A program made the position numbers and the translations under genes. A stretch of DNA of 64,000 nt, taken from the NCBI GenBank assembly GCA_958296295.1, contig OY282460.1, positions 868,001 through 932,000 of the forward strand, in the 5' to 3' direction. Below, one piece after another: positions 37,946-50,098 of the stretch; position 1 is the first letter of the stretch; the number at the start of each line of letters is the position of its first letter. The notes beneath the pieces were generated by a model, which made no database searches, had not been told where the DNA came from, and was given only the letters and a program-made list of their open reading frames with translations. The DNA comes from an uncultured Pseudomonadales bacterium (GTDB lineage: Bacteria > Pseudomonadota > Gammaproteobacteria > Pseudomonadales > Azotimanducaceae).

Positions 37946-39268
37946 TCAACGCGATTCGTCGCGGGCCGCGCGATCGCGCTCGCGCAACGCCGCCAGCCGT
38001 TCGCCGATGCGCGCTTCCAACCCGCGATCGGTGGGGTGGTAGAACCCTTGATCGGGCATTTCGTCGGGAAAGTAGCGCTCGCCGGCCGCGTAGGCGCCAT
38101 CTTCCGCGTGCGCGTAACGATAGCCCTTGCCGTGGCCGAGGGCGCCCATCAGCGCGGTGGGCGCGTTGCGCAGCCGCGCCGGCACGGGCCACGACGGTTG
38201 TTCGCGCACATAGGCCATCGCGGCGTTGAACGCCACCTCCGTGGCGTTGCTCTTCGGGGTGGTGGCGAGGTAGAGCACCGCCTGCGCGAGGGCGAGGTCG
38301 CCTTCCGGCGAACCGAGGCGGTGGTAGGCGTCCCAAGCGTCCACGGCCAACTGCAAAGCGCGCGGGTCCGCGTTGCCTATGTCCTCGCTGGCCATCCGCA
38401 CCAGCCGGCGGGCGATGTAGAGCGGATCGCAACCGCCGTCCAGCATTCGCGCCAGCCAGTACAGCGCGGCGTCCGGCGCCGAGCCGCGCACGGCCTTGTG
38501 CAGCGCCGAGATCTGGTCGTAGAACGCATCGCCGCCTTTGTCGAAACGCCGGTAGGCTTGGCCGCCGGCTTGCATGGCGTGGGCGGCCTGCACGGGCCCC
38601 GCCGCCAATTGCGCGGCGATTTCCAAGGTGTTGAGGGCGCGGCGGGCGTCGCCATCGGCCAAGCTCGTCAATTCGCGCACCGCGTCGTCGGCCACCTCCA
38701 CTTGCAGGTGCCGCTCGGCGGCCCGGCGAAGCACCGATTCGATCTGTTCGTCCGCGAGCGGCTTGAGCACATAGACGCGGGCTCGGGAGAGCAGCGCCGC
38801 GTTCACCTCGAAGGAGGGGTTCTCGGTGGTGGCGCCGATGAACGTGATCGTGCCGTTCTCGACATGCGGCAAGAAGGCGTCCTGTTGCGCCTTGTTGAAA
38901 CGGTGTACCTCGTCGATGAACAGCACGGTCACCCGGCGGCGATGCGCCTCGGCCTCGGCAATGGCGGCGCGCACATCCTTCACGCCGGCAAGCACCGCCG
39001 AGAGACTGCGCCACTTCGTACCGGCGGCCTCGCACAGCAGGCGCGCCAGAGTGGTCTTGCCGGTGCCGGGCGGCCCCCAGAAGATCATGGAGTGCAACGC
39101 GCCGCGTTCGGCGAGCGTCCGCAGCGGACGTCCCGCGCCCAGCAAATGCTCTTGGCCAACGAAATCCGCCAACGTCGCGGGGCGCGCGCGGTCCGCCAGC
39201 GGGCGCGACTCGGTGGTCGGTTCGCCGTCGTCGAGCGTCAACCCGGGCTGCGACGGCACCGCGGTCAA
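37946..39268 (-). CDS. rarA: replication-associated recombination protein A (RarA/MgsA)
   Basis: 440 aa from a TTG that overlaps the stop of the ABC permease gene; a GTG at 39259 is an alternative. LADRARPATLADFVGQEHLLG, Walker A WGPPGTGKTTLARLL, LFIDEVHRFNKAQQDAFLPHVE and GATTENPSFEVN are the hallmark RarA motifs, and the C-terminal domain (MPDQGFYHPTDRGLEARIGERL) is also typical. It is an AAA+ ATPase acting at stalled replication forks. Confidence 0.97.
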   Translation of the reverse strand: MTAVPSQPGLTLDDGEPTTESRPLADRARPATLADFVGQEHLLGAGRPLRTLAERGALHSMIFWGPPGTGKTTLARLLCEAAGTKWRSLSAVLAGVKDVRAAIAEAEAHRRRVTVLFIDEVHRFNKAQQDAFLPHVENGTITFIGATTENPSFEVNAALLSRARVYVLKPLADEQIESVLRRAAERHLQVEVADDAVRELTSLADGDARRALNTLEIAAQLAAGPVQAAHAMQAGGQAYRRFDKGGDAFYDQISALHKAVRGSAPDAALYWLARMLDGGCDPLYIARRLVRMASEDIGNADPRALQLAVDAWDAYHRLGSPEGDLALAQAVLYLATTPKSNATEVAFNAAMAYVREQPSWPVPARLRNAPTALMGALGHGKGYRYAHAEDGAYAAGERYFPDEMPDQGFYHPTDRGLEARIGERLAALRERDRAARDESR

Positions 39269-40571
39269 TCCGCGACGATCACCTGCCGCAATTCGCGCCA
39301 GGTCAGCTTCTTGCCGTAGATCAAGAGGGAACCTCGGAAGATGCGCCCGCACAACCAAACCATGCCAACGGTTGTGGCCACGGTTAGCGCCACGCTGAGC
39401 GCCACCTGCCAAACCGGCATGTCCGCCAGCAACATGCGCGCCGGCAGAATAGCCGGCGCGGTGAACGGAAAGAAGGAGCCGAACGCGACCAGCGGCCCGT
39501 TCGGCGCGAACACCATGGTTTGGGCCACAATGATGGCGAGTAGCATGGGCAACATCGCCACTGTCACGCTCATCTGCGCCTCCCACGGGTTTTCGTGCAT
39601 CGCGCCCAAAGCCGCGAACAGGCTGGCGTTGATGAGATAGCCGAGCGGCAGCATCAGCACCACGAGCAGCGCCACATCCCAACGCACCGCGGGCAAATCG
39701 AAGGGCAGCTGATCCGCGGCTTGTTCGCCCGCACCCGTTCCGACAGCGCCCTCAAAGCCCGAGAAGCCGACAGCCACGCCGAGCGCGACGCCGCCCACGA
39801 GCAGCAGCAGAAGCCAAGCGCCAACTTGGGTGGCGGCCATGGCGGAAACGGCGAGGATCTTGCCGAGCAGCAATTCGAACGCGCCCACCGAGGCCACGAT
39901 GATCTCCGCCATGCGGCTGCTCTTCTCTTCCATCACCGCCTGCATCACCGAGCCGCCGTAGATCGTGGCGAACAAGAAGATCGCCATGGCGATGGCCGTG
40001 CCGATCGCGCCGGAGGTCTCGATCGAACCGGACCGATCCCCTTCCTCGGACACCTCGATCACGTCGAAAGCCAAGCGCTCGCGGAGGGTGGCAAGGGCTT
40101 CGGGCGGCAACTCGTGCCGCGCCAGACGCATTTCGCGCACCGCGCCAAGAATCAAACTCCGCCAGGCCCGTTCCGTCAGCACGGACTGTTTCGTTTTCAC
40201 ATAGACGGCAATCGGTGCCGCAGGGCTCTCCTCCACCAAACCGCGCGGCAGCACCACCAGCGCTTGTTGCCGCCCCTCCAACACCGCTTGCTTGGCTCTC
40301 TCCACAGGGCCGAAGACCTCGACCAGGCGGTATTCCTCACCGTCCGCCGCGGCCGCTTCTCGCAGCGCGGACATGGCCTGCCCGGTCTCGTCCAGCACGG
40401 CGATGCCGTCCTGGCGGATTCGCTCGGATTCAGACTCCACCGAGTGCGAGATCAAGCCGCCGACCAGGCCGATGATGCCGACGACTGCGAGTGGCACAAG
40501 CAATGTGGTGAGCACAAAGGTTTTCGTCTTCACGCGGCGGACGTACTCGTTGACGAAAACCACACCAAGCA

Positions 40572-40572
<1 letters not shown>
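39265..40572 (-). CDS. ABC-2 type transporter permease (NatB-like)
   Basis: 435 aa from ATG 40572. One N-terminal segment (VLTTLLVPLAVVGIIGLVGGL), a soluble loop of about 150 residues and a C-terminal cluster of five or six membrane segments match NatB/ABC2_membrane_3 proteins. The ATG overlaps the ATPase stop as ATGA. The pair probably exports Na+, a drug or a lipid; the substrate cannot be told. Confidence 0.88.
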
Positions 40573-42524
<1,952 letters not shown>

Positions 42525-42536
42525 GAGTTGAGGGCC

Positions 42537-43310
42537 ATGTTGGCGCAACCGGCCGCGTTGCTTGCTCCGACGACCCGCTCCGAGTTCCCGGACCCGAACC
42601 GCGCGCCTGCCGACGGCTTGCTCGCCCGCAGCGACGAGATGGGGACCGAGCGGTTGATCGACGCCTATTCGCACGGCATCTTTCCTTGGTTCGACCGCGA
42701 CGACCGGCAGGTGCTTTGGTGGTCTCCGAATCCGCGCGCGGTGATCAAACCCGCGCGGCTGCGCATCTCCAGGAGCCTCGCCAAACGCCTGCGATCACGT
42801 TGCTACGAAGTGACCGCGGATCGCGCCTTCGCCGAGACGGTGGCGGGTTGCGCCGCGCCGCGCCGGAATCAACAGGGCACTTGGATAACGCCGCGCATGG
42901 CCAAGGCCTATGCGGGGCTCTACCAGATCGGCCTTGCCCATTCGGTGGAGGTCTGGCGCAACGACGCGCTCGTCGGCGGCATCTACGGCGTCTCCTTGGG
43001 CCGCATGTTCTTCGGCGAATCCATGTTCAGCCGCGCCCGGGACGCTTCCAAAGTGGCCCTCGCCCACTTGGCCGCGCAGCTCGCCGCGTGGCGCTTCACG
43101 CTCATCGACTGCCAGATGATGACCGACCACCTGCGCAGCTTGGGGGCTGCGCCGATACCGCGGGGGCAGTTTCTGCGGTTGGTGGCGGCCAACCGCCAAG
43201 CGCCGACGTTGCAGGGGCCATGGCGGTTGCGCGCGCCGCCGGCGGAATGTTCGCCGAGTCCGCCGAGTCGGTGGGAGCAGCAGCGAGGGGCGAGCAATGG
43301 AACTCGCTGA
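42537..43310 (+). CDS. aat: leucyl/phenylalanyl-tRNA--protein transferase
   Basis: 257 aa. Motifs YSHGIFPWF, VLWWSPNPRAVI, GTWITPRMAKAYAGLY, GGIYGVSLGRMFFGESMFSRARDASK and IDCQMMTDHLRSLGA are those of Aat. It adds Leu or Phe to proteins with N-terminal Lys/Arg in the N-end rule pathway. The C-terminal 30 residues are low-complexity and overlap the SDR start by 14 bp. Confidence 0.97.
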   Translation: MLAQPAALLAPTTRSEFPDPNRAPADGLLARSDEMGTERLIDAYSHGIFPWFDRDDRQVLWWSPNPRAVIKPARLRISRSLAKRLRSRCYEVTADRAFAETVAGCAAPRRNQQGTWITPRMAKAYAGLYQIGLAHSVEVWRNDALVGGIYGVSLGRMFFGESMFSRARDASKVALAHLAAQLAAWRFTLIDCQMMTDHLRSLGAAPIPRGQFLRLVAANRQAPTLQGPWRLRAPPAECSPSPPSRWEQQRGASNGTR

Positions 43311-44067
43311 CAAGCACGCCATCGTCACCGGCGGCGCAAGCGGAATCGGCGCGGCCACGGCGGCCGAGTTCGTTCGGCTTGGGGCGCGCGTGGTGATCGC
43401 GGACGTGAACGGAGACGGCGCGCGGCGAGTGGCGGCCCAGCTTGGCGCCAAGAGCGTGGTTTGCGACGTGGGCCAAGAGGCGGACGTGAACGCGCTGGTC
43501 GCCGAGGCGGAACGCGCCTACGGCCCGGTGGATTTGTTCTTCTCCAACGCCGGCGTTGCGGTGGGCGGCGGCCCGCTGGACACCGACCAGCAAGCGTGGG
43601 ACACGCAATGGCGCGTACACGTGATGGCCCACGTCTTCGCCGTGCGCGCCGTTCTGCCTTCCATGCTGGAACGCGGCAGCGGCTACTTGCTGCACACCGC
43701 TTCCATGGCCGGCATCCTCACAAGCCCCGGCAACCTGCCCTACGCCACGACGAAACACGCGGTCGTCGGCCTTGCCGAGTGGCTCGCTATCACCTACCAC
43801 GACCGCGGCGTGCGCGTCTCCCTGCTGGCGCCGCTCGGCGTGCGCACGCCGATGTTGGGCGATTCGTCTTCCGGCTTCGCCAGCAACGCCGCCGGCCCCA
43901 TCAGGGAACCGGAGGAAGTGGCCCGCATGGTCGCGGACGCCGTGCGCGAAGAACGCTTCCTCATCCTGACCGACCCCATCGCCCAAACCTGGATGGACCG
44001 CAAGGCCGGCGACCTAGAGCGCTGGCTGCACGGCATGCGCCGCCTGCAGGCGAAGATCGACGGGTGA
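43297..44067 (+). CDS. short-chain dehydrogenase/reductase
   Basis: 256 aa. The cofactor loop TGGASGIG, NAGV and catalytic YATTK with upstream Ser (TASMAG) are the classical SDR residues. Substrate is unknown. A stretch near the C-terminus (SGFASNAAGPIREPEEVARM, nucleotides 43867-43950) is repeated almost exactly at 58607-58690, 14.7 kb away, beyond the defence island. Confidence 0.93.
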   Translation: MELADKHAIVTGGASGIGAATAAEFVRLGARVVIADVNGDGARRVAAQLGAKSVVCDVGQEADVNALVAEAERAYGPVDLFFSNAGVAVGGGPLDTDQQAWDTQWRVHVMAHVFAVRAVLPSMLERGSGYLLHTASMAGILTSPGNLPYATTKHAVVGLAEWLAITYHDRGVRVSLLAPLGVRTPMLGDSSSGFASNAAGPIREPEEVARMVADAVREERFLILTDPIAQTWMDRKAGDLERWLHGMRRLQAKIDG

Positions 44068-44194
44068 ACGGGACTGCGTGGTGACCAGGTAACTGCCGGC
44101 CCGCGCCTGCCTGCGGTGGAATGCAGGCTAAGTCGAGTTCGAACTTCAGCGACCAGAACACTGCGCCGCACTCGGTCAGGGTGGCCTAGGTCCG

Positions 44195-44220
44195 GCACAG
44201 CAGAGCGTAGCGAGCTGTGC
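44195..44220. promoter_or_regulatory. perfect inverted repeat upstream of the kinase gene
   Basis: GCACAGC (44195-44201) and GCTGTGC (44214-44220) flank a 12-base spacer, 12 bp upstream of the ATG at 44233. It could be an operator for a regulator such as the nearby HTH-ImmA protein or a 5' leader hairpin controlling translation of the operon. Confidence 0.4.
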
Positions 44221-44232
44221 GAGAATCTGGGA

Positions 44233-47200
44233 ATGGAAAGGGTTACAGTCGTTAGCTGCGGGCCCGCCGTCAACGAAAGCGAACGAGAGGCCATCGCCCA
44301 ACTGAAGACGGGGTTGATATCCGCTCAACCGGACGGTGAGTGGCTGCTGTTAACCAACCTGCCTTTCTCCGCGAGCCATCGCCTGCAATCCGACGAAATC
44401 GACATCTTGGCCATCGGGCCGCCGGGTGTCCGCGTGGTCGAAGTGAAGCACTGGGGTGCGGCGTGGGTACGACGCAACCGCGAACTGGTCGAGCACGCAG
44501 CTGATCTGGTCACTACCAAGGCTCGCAAGGTTGGCACGACGCTACGTAGGCGGTTCGCAGAAGTCGGCAGGGTTGACGGCGTGTTCTTGTTGACAGAATC
44601 CGCAGCCAAGACGAAAGGGCTCGAAAGCCCTGTTCGCGGCGTTCCTTTCCACACACTCAAGACTTGGCAGGATGCGCTTGGCTACGGTGCGCCAAGCGTA
44701 CTCTCCACACAGCAAGTGCGGACATTAGGCGGAGTTCTGGCACCAGCTAGTCGTCTTGCCACGCAAGGTGACCTCAGGCGGTTCGGCGGCTATACGCACC
44801 TTGACCTGCAGACGCCGCCGGATAAGCGGTTCCACCGAGTCTTCAAGGCGACACACTCATCCCGGCGAGATCGGGTGATCCTGCATCTTTACGACTGGTC
44901 GGCCAACGACGATACCAAGGCGGAAACGAAAGCACAGCGCGAGTTCGACGCGCTGCATCGGCTACAGCAATACGAATGGGCACCCCGCATCGTAGACTCG
45001 TTTCAGCAGGCGCCGGGCTACGCTGGGGAGATTGCGTTCTTCACGGTGGTCGATCCTGCAGCACCAAGCATCGCGGAGCGAGCGAGCGACCGCTCGTGGG
45101 ATGCGCAGGCGCGGCTAGCTTTTGCCCGTAGCGCGATTCGAGCATTGCAGCAATTGCACGAATCTGGCGATCAAGACTCGCCGATGCTTCACCGCAACGT
45201 GACCCCGGCCACGGTGCTCGTCAAGCATGACAACTCGCCGATCCTAACTGGCCTACACCACGCTCGGATTCCGGCCGATGTCACGGTAGCCTCTAATGCT
45301 CCGGAGGGTTGGGACCCTACAACCGCTCCCGAGGTACGCGCACAAGGCTTGGTGGCGGCGGACAGCCGCTCGGACGTGTACTCGATGTGTGCGTCTTTGA
45401 TGAGCTTGTTCGAACAGGCGGATCATAAAGTTGTAACCGCCTTGACGCAGGGAATGGCCGACGACCCTCGGGCCAGGAGCAGCTTGTCCGACTTGAGCGT
45501 AATGCTAGCTCGACTGCTCGGCGAGAAGATACCAACTCCGCCCGCGCCGCCGGTCCGCTTTTGGACGGAGGAGCAGATGGTGTCGTTCGACGGACACCAC
45601 TATCGCATCGTCTCGCGCCTCGGCTCGGGAGGCATAGGCACGACATTCAAGGTCGTGGAAACCGATCCCGCGACACACGAAGACCTCGGGGCGTACGTCG
45701 CCAAGGCTGTACGCAACGAAGAGACTGCCGAGAGCGTGACACGCGCCTATCGTCTAGCGCTGCCGCACCTCCGCCACCCTGCGCTGTCAGCCATCTATGG
45801 AGTTGCATCCGACTGGCAGGACAACGGATTCTCCGCGCTCATGACTTGGATCGAGGGCGAGCCGCTCGGCGAGTACATCGGGCTGTTGCCGATTCTCGCG
45901 GAGGATTTCGACGAGGCATCGGACGAAGCACTGGCTATTCGTTGGCTGCGGACGGCGTGCAGTGCCTTGGATGTGCTACACCGCAACGGCCTCGTGCATG
46001 GCGATGTCAGCCCTCGTAATGTGATCGTGTGCGGCACCGACATTGTACTGACAGATTACGATTGCGTGGCCAAGGTGGGAGAAAGGGGAGTGGTACCGGG
46101 TACGGTCATGTATTGTTCACCCTCCTTCGTCGAAGGTGCGCTGGCCATGCCATCAGACGACATCTATGCGTTGGCGGCCAGCTTCTTCCACGTTTGGTTC
46201 GAGAAACCACCGTTTCAACACGGCGACATGCAGGCGAAAGATCGTGGTTTGAATTGGTCGGGCATTGAGCGGGACACCTACCCGGTGATAGCATCTTTCC
46301 TCGACCGGGCAACGGATCCCAAGCGTGGAGAGCGCTACGCTACTGTAGCGGAAGCATTGATCGATCTCACCGGAGGTCAAGCGGAACACACACAACGTGG
46401 CGAAGATGACTTGACAGCCGCCGAGTCCGCGGACCGAGCCGCCGCAATGGTCAATCGCACCGCTGCCGGCAAGGGTGAAAATGTTGATGGTGTTAAGGCC
46501 CACGACGCGATGGAAGTACGGCAAGCGAACCGAATACCGTGGCTAAAATCGCTCTTACAATCCTACCCCGGCTCGCTGTGGGGCAACAGCGAGACTCGCG
46601 GCTTGGATACAGACTTCGCCGAAGAAACCTATGTCGAAACAAAACTGGAACAAGCGCTGCATCGGGACATCGTGGAACGGCGGACTAGCTTAGTAATCCT
46701 CTGCGGCAATGCCGGCGACGGTAAGACGGCACTATTGCAGCATCTTGCCAAACGCCTCGGTTTGGGTAGCCACACGTCCGCCACCCGGATTCTCGAAGGA
46801 CACATGTCGGATGGTCTGACTGTGCGGATGAATCTTGATGGCTCTGCATCTTGGCAGGGGCGCTCCGCCAACGAGCTGCTCGACGAGTGTCTTGATCCCT
46901 TTCGAGAAGGCCCCCCTCAATCCTCGGCTCTTCTCCTCGCGATCAATGACGGACGTCTACTAGAGTGGATCGAGGAGACCGAAGAGCGAACAGGACAGAC
47001 TCGCTTGACCAAGGCACTCACCGAGCAGCTGGAGGGTCTGGCTTCCTGCGACCAGTCGCACATCCGTTTTATCAACCTGAACAGGCGCTCCCTGGTGGGC
47101 GGAGTCGCCAAGGATGGCCAGACCTTCGACAGTAGTTTTCTCGAGCAGCTGGTAGACAGCCTGTATGGTGGCGAGCACGCAAAGGAAACGTGGAATCCCT

Positions 47201-48285
47201 GCCGGTCCTGCACCGCTCAGGACAACTGTGAGGTCTATCGGGCGGCATGCATCTTTGGCCCAGCCGCTATCGCGGAAAGATCCCCCGACGTTCGCTCCCG
47301 TGCCCGAGAACGCCTATTCGAAGCACTCCAGGCCGTTCATCTGCGTGGGGAGACGCACATCACGGTGCGTGAGCTCCGAGCGACGCTCGTCTACATCTTG
47401 TTCGGCGTTCGATTCTGCGATGAGTATCATGAAGGTAAGACGTCTGAGACCTATGCGGATCGCGCCTTCTCGGCGAAATCATTTGCGCGTCAGGGCGAAG
47501 TGCTCGCAGACCTAGTACGTTATGACCCCGGCCTCGAGACACATCCGCAAGTTGATCGCTACCTTCTGCAGGCAACCACCGAGGACGACAATGACGCTCC
47601 ACGCTACCCTGCGGTGCCGTTGGAATCCGCTCGACGGCGTGCATACTTCGAGTGGACGGCGGAAAGTCTCTACCGCGTAACGGAGGACGAGGAAGCCCTT
47701 GGGTTGGCGCAGGGCCGTGATCTGCGCCGTTTCCGTCATCTCGCCATCCAAAGAGACGCTAGCCACAGGGAGGACGTAGTCAGGCGCCTGTGTGGCGGCA
47801 TCTCTCGCCTCGAATCGTTGCCGCCGCAAGCTCTGGATCGCCGAGGAGTGGTACCTTTGCGCATCACGCCTCGAACCCCGACCGAGACCGCGTTCTGGGT
47901 TGAGAAGCCCTTGGCGAATTTCCGTTTGGACGTGGACGTATCGACCACAGAGCAAGGGATGGATCGACTGCATCGTGAAGCGTTCTTAGTCTACCGCTAC
48001 GACGACGGGCGGGATGAAAGACTTCGCCTCGGTGCGGATCTGTTCCATCTGCTTCTGGAGCTCTGCGACGGATTTCAGCTAGGTGACGTTTCCACTGACG
48101 ACACGTTCGCGCAGCTCTCCATCTTTGTGCAGCGTCTAGTACGGGAGGATCATCGCCGGGCGCGGGCTTGGAATCCTATGAAGGAGGATGCCGTCTTCGA
48201 TCTCTCTGCAGTGGCGGCGGACGAGGACGGGGGTTCGCAGCGACTGGTGATACAAGAACTAGTAGGTGGGCAAGCCGATGCCTAA
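44233..48285 (+). CDS. NERD-tandem kinase-P-loop ATPase fusion, candidate defence protein
   Basis: 1350 aa from ATG 44233. Residues about 15-135 are a NERD-type nuclease-related domain with D57, E70 and K72 in IDIL and VVEVKHW. Residues about 200-430 are a degenerate kinase-like domain (HRN in place of HRD at 320-322, APE 365-367, SRSDVYSM). Residues about 455-710 are a better kinase: glycine loop GSGGIGTTF 464-472, K491, HGDVSPRN 589-596, DYD 608-610. Residues about 765-1350 are an ATPase with Walker A GNAGDGKT 825-832, LLLAINDG as Walker B-like, and a four-Cys patch (990, 993, 999, 1006). NERD plus kinase recalls PglW; the ATPase part and its place in the operon recall DptF. I have not seen this fusion described. 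Confidence 0.7.
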   Translation: MERVTVVSCGPAVNESEREAIAQLKTGLISAQPDGEWLLLTNLPFSASHRLQSDEIDILAIGPPGVRVVEVKHWGAAWVRRNRELVEHAADLVTTKARKVGTTLRRRFAEVGRVDGVFLLTESAAKTKGLESPVRGVPFHTLKTWQDALGYGAPSVLSTQQVRTLGGVLAPASRLATQGDLRRFGGYTHLDLQTPPDKRFHRVFKATHSSRRDRVILHLYDWSANDDTKAETKAQREFDALHRLQQYEWAPRIVDSFQQAPGYAGEIAFFTVVDPAAPSIAERASDRSWDAQARLAFARSAIRALQQLHESGDQDSPMLHRNVTPATVLVKHDNSPILTGLHHARIPADVTVASNAPEGWDPTTAPEVRAQGLVAADSRSDVYSMCASLMSLFEQADHKVVTALTQGMADDPRARSSLSDLSVMLARLLGEKIPTPPAPPVRFWTEEQMVSFDGHHYRIVSRLGSGGIGTTFKVVETDPATHEDLGAYVAKAVRNEETAESVTRAYRLALPHLRHPALSAIYGVASDWQDNGFSALMTWIEGEPLGEYIGLLPILAEDFDEASDEALAIRWLRTACSALDVLHRNGLVHGDVSPRNVIVCGTDIVLTDYDCVAKVGERGVVPGTVMYCSPSFVEGALAMPSDDIYALAASFFHVWFEKPPFQHGDMQAKDRGLNWSGIERDTYPVIASFLDRATDPKRGERYATVAEALIDLTGGQAEHTQRGEDDLTAAESADRAAAMVNRTAAGKGENVDGVKAHDAMEVRQANRIPWLKSLLQSYPGSLWGNSETRGLDTDFAEETYVETKLEQALHRDIVERRTSLVILCGNAGDGKTALLQHLAKRLGLGSHTSATRILEGHMSDGLTVRMNLDGSASWQGRSANELLDECLDPFREGPPQSSALLLAINDGRLLEWIEETEERTGQTRLTKALTEQLEGLASCDQSHIRFINLNRRSLVGGVAKDGQTFDSSFLEQLVDSLYGGEHAKETWNPCRSCTAQDNCEVYRAACIFGPAAIAERSPDVRSRARERLFEALQAVHLRGETHITVRELRATLVYILFGVRFCDEYHEGKTSETYADRAFSAKSFARQGEVLADLVRYDPGLETHPQVDRYLLQATTEDDNDAPRYPAVPLESARRRAYFEWTAESLYRVTEDEEALGLAQGRDLRRFRHLAIQRDASHREDVVRRLCGGISRLESLPPQALDRRGVVPLRITPRTPTETAFWVEKPLANFRLDVDVSTTEQGMDRLHREAFLVYRYDDGRDERLRLGADLFHLLLELCDGFQLGDVSTDDTFAQLSIFVQRLVREDHRRARAWNPMKEDAVFDLSAVAADEDGGSQRLVIQELVGGQADA

Positions 48286-50098
48286 TCCGGCGCGCGCCGT
48301 CATCAGCGACGTCTTGCCACCGAAGATGGCGAAGGAGCTGTGGAGAGGAGGCTACACGAAAGTATTGCCGATGACTGTCCAGGCCTTCGATCTCTCGGCA
48401 GCGCTACCCGCGATCTTTTACATGTTCCGATTCGGACAACGCCGCGGTCGCGGTCGTTTTTTGGATACGTTTTCCGCTGCTCCGCCCGAAAGTAGGCTTC
48501 AAGAACGCAGGCGTTTGACTACCATAGACCGGGTCGCCGACGTGCTCGGAGAGAGGGATGACTTGGTTGGTTTCGACGACGACGTCAAGAAAGCAATTCT
48601 CGGCGACCTTCTCCTCTGTTTTGGACTTGAGAACGTCAGGCGTGAACTCGGCAGAGACAAACAGATCCAGAGGGTGGCACCAACACACTACATGACGAGC
48701 TGGATCGATCTTCCGGACCGGGTCGCTGATCTGCGCGGCATTCCTGAGATGATCGTGGCGACCTTGTCTAACCAGAGGAAGGGCGACTACGTTAAAGCGA
48801 CGCCTACGGGGCGATTTCCTATTGCTGGGAACTACGAAGAAAATCCATTGCTGAGCGCGTTCAGCCGAGGTGTGCGCCGCGAGGGCCCCTCAGCGGAGCG
48901 AGCGGGGGACCGGTTCGAAGAATCCGACCAAGACGTTGGACTAGATCAACTGTTGATGATTCGGGTCGCCCAGCAGATGCGTTCCGCGCCCGACAGCGTT
49001 AAAGGCAAAGACAGCGCAACGATCTCCAACCAGCGCCCTATTGCCATGCGTGCATCTCGCCACTTTTCGGAGGATATGCGGAGATTCGTACGGTCGTACG
49101 CCAGCGAAGTTCCGCGACTGGCTTTGGTTGACATGTTGGAGGTGTGCATCGCTACTGGTATGGTGGCGATTCTCACGAGCGTTGTAGAGATCCTGTTTCA
49201 TTGGTTAGAGAAGGGCGACATTCCACGACCAGATGACCAAGGTCCTGCCGAGATATTCGTTGACTGCTCGACCGGCGTCGATAGGAACCTGCGTACCTTA
49301 GCAGAGCAATCTTTCGACGACGTCTTGAGGCGTGTGGAGCGCGTCCCAACTGTGCTCACGACGCTCCGCGTGTTGGACTACGCAGCACGAGATAATAGAA
49401 GAGTCAAGAGCGTCAACATCCAACAGGGTCCATATGCCACGGATTGGCTCAACTTGCTGGGTGACCTCCTCCACCAACGTCATGCCGAGTCGGCGTTCAT
49501 CCATCGCAAATTGGACGAAGATTGCGAAAAGCTTGCCGATGCGTTGGAGGCCGCCGATCCTGAGGTTGCCGAGACATTTCGCAACGCAGACAGCGAACCG
49601 AAAGCCCTGCTGCGCTTTGCGATGGGGATGACCGAACTGATGGGGTCTCAACCTCGCTCACATCTGATGGGCATGATCGACTCGACCATGCTAATGGATA
49701 GGCCGAATGGCTTGGCGAGGAAGCGAAGCACGACCCGTGGATCTGCGGCCGCGGGCGTGTCTCGCCGCAGTCGTGAGGTGCGCTCGTTGATCTTGTCAGA
49801 TGCGGCTTTGGACTACCTAGTTCACCTGCACCTCCTGCCGAACGGTAACAAACCGGGCATGCAGAGGTTGTCGGTGAGAGACTTTCTCAAGACGCTTCGT
49901 GACCGATATGGCTTCTATGTGGACAGTGCGCCAGCCGGCTTGTCTGTCTCTAATGAACTACTCCACTTGAATCGAAGAACGCTGGAGCGACGGCTGCGTG
50001 ACCTAGGGTTGCTCGTCGGTGTCAACGATGCCGAATCCATGAAACGGCTGCGGCCTCGCTTCCAACACAAAGGGAGTAGCAAACATGGATTGGGGTAG
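48278..50098 (+). CDS. unrecognised 606-aa protein of the kinase/HerA operon (DptG-like position)
   Basis: 606 aa from ATG 48278, overlapping the kinase stop by 8 bp; a GTG at 48266 is an alternative. No catalytic motif is obvious. The sequence is helical and mixed-charge, with LALVDMLEVCIATGMVAILTSVVEILFHWLE near residue 290 resembling a buried helical pair and a basic C-terminus. It sits between the ATPase fusion and the HerA protein as DptG does between DptF and DptH, and its length is of the same order. A structural or scaffolding subunit is inferred from position only. Codon use is less GC-rich than the flanking core genes. Confidence 0.6.
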   Translation: MPNPARAVISDVLPPKMAKELWRGGYTKVLPMTVQAFDLSAALPAIFYMFRFGQRRGRGRFLDTFSAAPPESRLQERRRLTTIDRVADVLGERDDLVGFDDDVKKAILGDLLLCFGLENVRRELGRDKQIQRVAPTHYMTSWIDLPDRVADLRGIPEMIVATLSNQRKGDYVKATPTGRFPIAGNYEENPLLSAFSRGVRREGPSAERAGDRFEESDQDVGLDQLLMIRVAQQMRSAPDSVKGKDSATISNQRPIAMRASRHFSEDMRRFVRSYASEVPRLALVDMLEVCIATGMVAILTSVVEILFHWLEKGDIPRPDDQGPAEIFVDCSTGVDRNLRTLAEQSFDDVLRRVERVPTVLTTLRVLDYAARDNRRVKSVNIQQGPYATDWLNLLGDLLHQRHAESAFIHRKLDEDCEKLADALEAADPEVAETFRNADSEPKALLRFAMGMTELMGSQPRSHLMGMIDSTMLMDRPNGLARKRSTTRGSAAAGVSRRSREVRSLILSDAALDYLVHLHLLPNGNKPGMQRLSVRDFLKTLRDRYGFYVDSAPAGLSVSNELLHLNRRTLERRLRDLGLLVGVNDAESMKRLRPRFQHKGSSKHGLG

